Below are positions 59,077 to 64,000 of a stretch of 64,000 nucleotides of DNA, one piece after another. Source of the DNA: Hymenobacter oligotrophus (GTDB taxonomy: Bacteria > Bacteroidota > Bacteroidia > Cytophagales > Hymenobacteraceae); the NCBI RefSeq assembly GCF_003574965.1, contig NZ_CP032317.1:1736001-1800000 (forward strand), read 5' to 3'. A model generated the notes under the pieces. It made no database searches. It saw nothing but the letters and a program-made list of their open reading frames with translations, and was not told the DNA's origin. Numbering within the stretch: position 1 is the first letter of the stretch; every line of letters starts with the position of its first letter. The position numbers and the translations under genes were made by a program.

Positions 59077-59937
59077 ATGACCCGAATCCTGCTCACGGGG
59101 GCCACCGGCAACGTAGGCGCGGCCACGCTCCAACACTTGCTGCAAACCCCCAACGTGGCCGAGCGTCTGCTGGCCGCTGTGCGCCCCGGCACCGCCCCCG
59201 CCTTGCCCGCGGGCGTAGCCACCGTACCACTCGATTTCACCGACCCCACCACCTACCCGCCCGCGCTGCAAGGCATCGAGCGGCTGCTGCTGATTCGGCC
59301 GCCTGAGCTGAGCGACGTAAAGCGCTACCTGCGCCCGTTTATCGAGCGGGCGCAACTGAGCGGCGTGCGGCACGTGGTGTTTTTGTCGTTGCAGGGCGCG
59401 CAATACAACTGGTTTGCCCCACACCACAAGGTAGAGGCCGATTTGCGCCGCTCGGGCATGGGCTGGACGATGCTACGGCCCAGCTTTTTTATGCAGAACC
59501 TGAGCACCACGCATTGCTTCGACATCCGCGACAACCACCAGATTTTGCTGCCCGCCGGCAATGGCCGCACGTCGTTTGTTGATGTGCGCGACATCGGGGC
59601 CGTAGCGGCGCGCGTGCTGCTGCAGCCCGGCGAGCTGCCCAACGCGGCTTACGAGCTAACCGGCACCGAGGCGCTTACCTACACCGAAGTAGCCGCCGTG
59701 CTTTCGCAGGTGCTGGGCCAGCCCATCCGGTACCGCGCCGCAGGCATCGGCGAGTTTAGGCAGCACATGCTGGCCCACGGGCTCAAGCCCGCGTTCATCA
59801 ACGTCATGATCGGTATTTACTCGGTGGCGCGGCTGGGCCTGGCGGCCCGCACCACCGGCACCGCCGCCGATTTGCTGGGCCGCGCGCCCATCTCGTTCCG
59901 GCAGTTTGCCGAGGATTTTAAAAGCAGCTGGCAATAA
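59077..59937 (+). CDS. NmrA-like NAD(P)-binding protein
   Basis: A 286-residue atypical short-chain dehydrogenase fold. The dinucleotide motif is ILLTGATGNVGAATLQHLL; the following segments are LLLIRPPELSDV, VVFLSLQGAQYNWFAPHHKVE and LRPSFFMQNLS. The catalytic Tyr-x-x-x-Lys of true SDRs is replaced (HHKVE), as in NmrA sensors and NAD(P)H quinone-type relatives (YtfG/QOR2). ATG 59077 places the motif at the N-terminus. Function could be redox sensing or quinone reduction. Confidence 0.85.
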   Translation: MTRILLTGATGNVGAATLQHLLQTPNVAERLLAAVRPGTAPALPAGVATVPLDFTDPTTYPPALQGIERLLLIRPPELSDVKRYLRPFIERAQLSGVRHVVFLSLQGAQYNWFAPHHKVEADLRRSGMGWTMLRPSFFMQNLSTTHCFDIRDNHQILLPAGNGRTSFVDVRDIGAVAARVLLQPGELPNAAYELTGTEALTYTEVAAVLSQVLGQPIRYRAAGIGEFRQHMLAHGLKPAFINVMIGIYSVARLGLAARTTGTAADLLGRAPISFRQFAEDFKSSWQ

Positions 59938-59983
59938 CGCCCTAGGTGGCGCCGATAACATTAAACCACAAAGGGCCGATTTG

Positions 59984-60958
59984 CTACACGTACCACACAG
60001 CCTCGGGCGGCACTGCCACGTGCACCGCCGCACCCACGGCCAGCCCGTTGCCGGTGGTGCGGATAACAACCGATGCCCCGGCCAGCTCGGCCCGCAACTC
60101 GTAGTAGCTGCCGTAGTAGTTTACCTCCGTTACGGTGCCGGCCAGCCCCTGGCCCGGCGCTACCAGCCGCAGGTTTTCGGGGCGCAGCAGCAGGGCTTTG
60201 CGGTTGGGTCGCAGCCCTAGGTGCTTAGCCAGGGCTTTTTGCGCGGCACCGCGCAGCAGGTTATAGCCCCCAAACAAGCCGGCCACGTACTCGCTCGTGG
60301 GCTGTTGGTACACCTGCTGGGGCGTGCCGCGCTGCACAATGGCGCCGTGCTGCATTACCAGTATCTCGTCGGCCCACGAAAGGGTGTCCAGGGGGTCGTG
60401 CGAAATGAGGGTGCACGTGATGCCCAGCCGTTCGCTGATGTCGCGAATAACGGCTTTGAGCGTGGTTTTGTGGCCGATGTCGAGGTTGGAGAAGGGCTCA
60501 TCGAGCAGCAGCAACCTAGGAGCGCCCAGCAGCAGCTTGGCCAAGGCAATGCGCTGCCGCTCGCCGCCCGAAAGCTGGTTGGTTTTTCGCTTCAACAAAT
60601 GGCTGATCTGGCACACCTCGTACAGCGTTTCGGCCTCGCCGGCGGGCAGGGCGTTGGCGTACTGCAGCACCTGCTCCACACGCAAAAACTTGGGCAGCTC
60701 AAACTGCTGCGAGAGGTAGGCAATGCCTTTGTGCCCGGGAATCAATTTTTCGTGCGGGTCCTCCACGCGCTGCCCTTCAAACCACACCTCGCCCGACCCA
60801 GGCGACACCAGCCCGGCTATGGTTTGCAGCAGCGTGCTTTTGCCCGAGCCCGTTTCGCCGGCAATGGCCAGCTTCTGAAATCGCTGTTGGGTAAAGCTGA
60901 TGTCGCGCAGGCCGAAGTTGCCTTCTTCCTGAAAGTTGATGTGGGAGACTTGGAGCAT
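59984..60958 (-). CDS. ABC transporter ATP-binding protein with TOBE-like tail
   Basis: A 324-residue ATPase. Walker A GETGSGKST, signature LSGGERQRIALAKLLLG, Walker B LLLLDEPFSNLD, H-loop ISHDP. A C-terminal extension (about 235-324; LLLRPENLRLV, VTEVNYYGSYYELRAE) is TOBE-like, as in iron(III), polyamine, molybdate or sulfate importers. No permease or binding-protein gene lies nearby, so the transport partner is unknown. Confidence 0.85.
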   Translation of the reverse strand: MLQVSHINFQEEGNFGLRDISFTQQRFQKLAIAGETGSGKSTLLQTIAGLVSPGSGEVWFEGQRVEDPHEKLIPGHKGIAYLSQQFELPKFLRVEQVLQYANALPAGEAETLYEVCQISHLLKRKTNQLSGGERQRIALAKLLLGAPRLLLLDEPFSNLDIGHKTTLKAVIRDISERLGITCTLISHDPLDTLSWADEILVMQHGAIVQRGTPQQVYQQPTSEYVAGLFGGYNLLRGAAQKALAKHLGLRPNRKALLLRPENLRLVAPGQGLAGTVTEVNYYGSYYELRAELAGASVVIRTTGNGLAVGAAVHVAVPPEAVWYV

Positions 60959-60974
60959 GGTAAGCGAGATGAAT

Positions 60975-61039
60975 TTAGCCCGCAGAGGGCGCAGAAGTTT
61001 ACGCAGAAGCCGCAGAGCTCAGCGCCCTCTGCGGGCTAA
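60975..61039. repeat. CGCAGAG heptad inverted repeat
   Basis: 18-bp perfect arms TTAGCCCGCAGAGGGCGC (60975-60992) and its complement (61022-61039); the loop continues with GCAGAAG, CGCAGAA, CGCAGAG-type 7-nt units. Confidence 0.8.
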
Positions 61040-61056
61040 CACATTACGGGAAACAA

Positions 61057-61093
61057 AAACCGGCCGCTTCCCACCTAGGGAAGCGGCCGGTTT
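61057..61093 (-). terminator. Terminator of aconitase gene, CCTAGG in loop
   Basis: 16-bp perfect stem (61057-61072 / 61078-61093) with loop ACCTA; CCTAGG at 61074-61079. T run on the minus strand. Confidence 0.9.
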
Positions 61094-61121
61094 GCTAGGG
61101 AGCTAGCAGCTCAGCTTCTTA

Positions 61122-63410
61122 CTACAGCGCGCTGGCTTCCGTCGACTGCTGCAGACGGATCAGGTTCAGGGCCGAGCCGGCCTTAAACCACTCGATTTGG
61201 CCCTGGTTGTAGGTGTGGTTCACCGTGATGAGGTCCGTGTCGCCGTCGGTGTGGTGCAGGCGGATCTGCAGCGGCTTGCCGGGGGCAAACTCGGTCAGGC
61301 CGAGGATGTCGATGGTGTCGCCTTCCTCAATCAGGTCGTAGTCGGCCTTGTTGGCGAAGGTGAGGGCCAGCATGCCCTGCTTCTTCAGGTTGGTTTCGTG
61401 GATACGCGCGAACGACTTCACCAGGATAGCGCGCACGCCTAGGTGGCGGGGCTCCATGGCAGCGTGCTCGCGCGACGAACCTTCCCCGTAGTTCTCGTCG
61501 CCTACTACCACCGTGCCGATGCCCATCGACTTGTAGTTGCGGGCCACTTGCGGTACCGAGTTGTAGGTTTCGCCCTGGCTCACGAAGTCGCGCACCTTGT
61601 TGGCCTCGCTGTTGAAAGCGTTGATGGCCCCGATGAGCATGTTGTTCGAGATGTTGTCCAGGTGACCACGGTACTTCAGCCACGGGCCGGCCATCGAAAT
61701 GTGGTCGGTGGTGCACTTGCCTTGGGCCTTGATGAGCAGGCGCAGACCCATCAGGTCGGTGCCTTCCCAGGGCTTGAAGGGCTCGAGCAGCTCGAGGCGG
61801 TCGGAGTTCGGATCAACGATTACCTGCACGCCCATGCCGTTTTCGGCCGGAGCTTGGTAGCCCGCGTCTTCCACGGCGTAGCCTTGCGGCGGCATTTCGA
61901 GGCCGCGGGGCTCATCCAGCTTTACTTGCTCGCCGTTTTTGTTCAGGAGCGTATCAGTGAGCGGGTTGAAGGTCAGGTCGCCGGCAATAGCGAAAGCGGT
62001 TACGATTTCCGGCGAAGCCACGAACGCGTGGGTGTTCGGGTTGCCGTCGTTACGCTTGGCGAAGTTGCGGTTGAACGAAGTGATGATCGAGTTCTTGCGC
62101 TTGGGGTCGTCGGTGTGGCGGGCCCACTGGCCGATGCACGGACCGCAGGCGTTGGCCAGCACCACGCCGCCCATTTGGGCGAAGGTATCGAGCAGGCCGT
62201 CGCGCTGCACGGTGTAGCGTACCAGCTCCGAACCCGGCGTTACCGTGAACTCGGCGTTTACCGTCAGGCCTTTGGTTACGGCCTGCTCGGCGATGGAAGC
62301 CGCACGGGTGATGTCTTCGTACGACGAGTTGGTGCACGAACCAATCAGGCCTACCTCGAGACGAGCGGGCCAGTTGTGCTCCTTAACGGCCGCCGCAAAC
62401 TGCGAAATCGGCCAAGCTGCGTCGGGCGTAAAGGGGCCGTTTACGTGCGGCTCCAGCTCCGAGAGGTTAATCTCGATCAGCTGATCGTAGTACTGAGCCG
62501 GGTCGGCCAGCACTTCGTCGTCGGGGCGCAGGTGCTGCGCTACGCCGTTGGCCATGTCGGCAATTTCGGCGCGGCCGGTACCGCTCAGGTAGGTGGCCAT
62601 CGACTCGTCGTAGGCGAATACCGAGGTGGTAGCCCCGATTTCGGCGCCCATGTTGCAGATGGTAGCCTTACCCGTGCACGACATGTTCGAAGCGCCTTCG
62701 CCGAAGTATTCCACGATAGCGCCGGTGCCGCCTTTTACGGTCAGGATACCCGCTACTTTCAGGATAACGTCTTTGGGCGAAGCCCAGCCCGAAAGCTTGC
62801 CGGTCAGCTTCACGCCGATCAGCTTCGGAAACTTCAGCTCCCATGCCATGCCGGCCATTACGTCAACGGCATCGGCACCGCCTACGCCAATGGCAATCAT
62901 GCCGAGGCCGCCCGCGTTGGGGGTGTGCGAGTCGGTACCGATCATCATACCGCCGGGGAAGGCGTAGTTTTCGAGCACCACTTGGTGAATGATACCAGCA
63001 CCGGGCTTCCAGAAGCCAATGCCGTACTTGTTCGATACAGAAGCCAGGAAGTCGTACACTTCCTTGTTCTCGTCGTTGGCTACGGCCAGGTCTTCGGCGG
63101 CGCCGTCGCGGGCCTGAATAAGGTGGTCGCAGTGCACGGTGGAGGGCACAGCCGTTTTGTCGCGGCCGGCTTGCATGAACTGCAGCAGGGCCATCTGGGC
63201 GGTGGCGTCCTGCATGGCTACGCGGTCGGGCGCGAAGTCAACGTACGATACGCCACGCTCAAAGCCCTGCGTGGGTGTACCGGCATACAAGTGGGCGTAT
63301 AGGATTTTTTCGGCCAGCGTGAGGGGGCGGCCCACCACGCGGCGGGCAGCTTCTACTCGCTCGCCCAGACCGTTGTACACGGTCTTGATCATGTCCAGGT
63401 CAAACGCCAT
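61122..63410 (-). CDS. Aconitate hydratase (mitochondrial-type aconitase)
   Basis: A 762-residue TCA-cycle enzyme that isomerises citrate to isocitrate through a [4Fe-4S] cluster. The Cys ligands are in [13 protein letters not shown] and [14 protein letters not shown]. The start [20 protein letters not shown] and the length resemble mitochondrial/Bacteroidota aconitase rather than E. coli AcnA (890) or AcnB (865). Other motifs: [14 protein letters not shown] and [20 protein letters not shown]. It has its own terminator. Confidence 0.97.
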   Translation of the reverse strand: MAFDLDMIKTVYNGLGERVEAARRVVGRPLTLAEKILYAHLYAGTPTQGFERGVSYVDFAPDRVAMQDATAQMALLQFMQAGRDKTAVPSTVHCDHLIQARDGAAEDLAVANDENKEVYDFLASVSNKYGIGFWKPGAGIIHQVVLENYAFPGGMMIGTDSHTPNAGGLGMIAIGVGGADAVDVMAGMAWELKFPKLIGVKLTGKLSGWASPKDVILKVAGILTVKGGTGAIVEYFGEGASNMSCTGKATICNMGAEIGATTSVFAYDESMATYLSGTGRAEIADMANGVAQHLRPDDEVLADPAQYYDQLIEINLSELEPHVNGPFTPDAAWPISQFAAAVKEHNWPARLEVGLIGSCTNSSYEDITRAASIAEQAVTKGLTVNAEFTVTPGSELVRYTVQRDGLLDTFAQMGGVVLANACGPCIGQWARHTDDPKRKNSIITSFNRNFAKRNDGNPNTHAFVASPEIVTAFAIAGDLTFNPLTDTLLNKNGEQVKLDEPRGLEMPPQGYAVEDAGYQAPAENGMGVQVIVDPNSDRLELLEPFKPWEGTDLMGLRLLIKAQGKCTTDHISMAGPWLKYRGHLDNISNNMLIGAINAFNSEANKVRDFVSQGETYNSVPQVARNYKSMGIGTVVVGDENYGEGSSREHAAMEPRHLGVRAILVKSFARIHETNLKKQGMLALTFANKADYDLIEEGDTIDILGLTEFAPGKPLQIRLHHTDGDTDLITVNHTYNQGQIEWFKAGSALNLIRLQQSTEASAL

Positions 63411-63592
63411 GGGATATCAGCGGGAAAAGGGTGACAAAACCAAGCCAGATTTGGCAAAGCGCAAATATAGGCCCCACCACCCGGCAGACAAACTTTATAT
63501 TCGCCCTCGGGTTGTACGCGGGTTTGGCTGCTACGTTGGGTAGCCAAGTGTACTTTTCAGGGGTTCAGTGGGCCCGTATCTTTTTCTAACAG

Positions 63593-64000
63593 ATGACTTT
63601 TCGTTTCGTTTCGGGCCGCCTGCTGTTGGGCAGCGCCGCCCTGCTGGCGTCGGTGCTGACGGCCTGCAACTCGGGTTCCGACAAAACTGCTGCTGATAGC
63701 GTGGAAAAAACCAGCGCGGCCTCGCCGCTGAAAACCGGCCCCTGGCGCGGCACTTTGAAAACCCAAGGGCAGGAAATTCCTTTCCTGTTTGAGGTGGCCG
63801 AAGAAGGTGGCAAACAGGTGGCTTACCTGATTAACAAAGGCATCAACGGCGAGGAGCGCCTGAAGCTGGATGAAATTAGCACCGCTGGCGACTCGACTTC
63901 TATTAAGCTGCACGTGTTTGATGCAGCCTTGGTGGTGCGCCCCGCAGGCGAAGGCAAACTAATTGGTACGTGGGTGAAGTACGACGCGCCCGAGCCGTAC
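63593..64000 (+). CDS. Lipoprotein, N-terminal part of a TlpA-like protein (truncated by window)
   Basis: At least 136 residues, open at the window edge. Signal with lipobox VLTAC (Cys near residue 25). The following region GPWRGTLKTQGQEIPFLFEV, with NGEERLKLDEI and LIGTWVKYD, resembles the N-terminal domain that precedes a thioredoxin domain in many Bacteroidota TlpA-family lipoproteins. The thioredoxin part, if present, is beyond 64000. A weak -7 box TATCTTTT lies at 63577. Confidence 0.7.
   Translation, partial: MTFRFVSGRLLLGSAALLASVLTACNSGSDKTAADSVEKTSAASPLKTGPWRGTLKTQGQEIPFLFEVAEEGGKQVAYLINKGINGEERLKLDEISTAGDSTSIKLHVFDAALVVRPAGEGKLIGTWVKYDAPEPY

Noticed and set aside
61443-63302. 619-codon open frame opposite aconitase
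   Set aside because: A shadow of a highly expressed GC-rich gene; composition is His/Val/Arg-rich without any domain.

Overview
The window looks like a chromosomal segment of a GC-rich Bacteroidota of the Hymenobacter type (Cytophagales). The evidence is three cargo proteins with type IX secretion (T9SS) sorting domains, a TonB-dependent receptor, -7 boxes of the Bacteroidota form TAnnTTTG, no clear Shine-Dalgarno sequences, a LolD-type ATPase, a LytS/LytTR pair and a PASTA protein beside D-Ala-D-Ala ligase. No phage, plasmid backbone, transposase, rRNA operon or CRISPR array is visible.

Layout. 1-6 kb: a TRIC/UPF0126 channel, a tRNA with anticodon CAU, a YihX-like HAD phosphatase, a site-2 protease, two hypothetical proteins, a REP-rich gap and pgk. 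6-13 kb: an outer-membrane barrel, a double-length D-Ala-D-Ala ligase, a PASTA protein, a T9SS cargo protein and a rhodanese. 13-20 kb: RecQ, a repeat island, a possible annealing-type protein, a LolD-like ATPase, sucC, a transglutaminase and Ohr. 20-27 kb: tRNA-Arg(CCG), a fasciclin protein, a Ser/Thr/Gly-rich secreted protein, a small acetyltransferase, three small disordered proteins, an ars-type cluster (arsR, a frameshifted arsI-like gene, a GNAT enzyme), a double Usp and a PAP2 phosphatase. 27-34 kb: a Tat-exported Gfo/Idh/MocA oxidoreductase, a multi-PAS histidine kinase and a TonB-dependent receptor. 34-39 kb: a 1467-residue, 12-repeat T9SS surface protein. 39-51 kb: DUF4328, a dicarboxylate symporter, a TonB-domain protein, lipoproteins, an alpha/beta hydrolase, a LytS/LytTR two-component pair, a second Usp-like protein and PaaN. 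51-64 kb: a subtilisin-like T9SS protease, umuDC, a GT39-like membrane protein, an NmrA-like protein, an orphan ABC ATPase, aconitase and a truncated lipoprotein gene at the right edge.

The most unusual content is the repeat biology. (1) The palindrome CCTAGG occurs about 85 times (manual count), roughly every 750 bp, in genes and spacers, mostly as ACCTAGG(G/C); this resembles the HIP1 palindrome of cyanobacteria. (2) A 20-nt module, CCGAAGGTCGGCGTAGCCAA, sits inside three unrelated palindromic repeats; in one of them the arms pair perfectly once it is removed. (3) A family of inverted repeats with a 7-nt internal period but different base sequences lies at gene boundaries, and one member is inserted in frame in the ligase gene. 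(4) Several REP-like palindromes and hairpins with 16-32 bp stems lie between genes.
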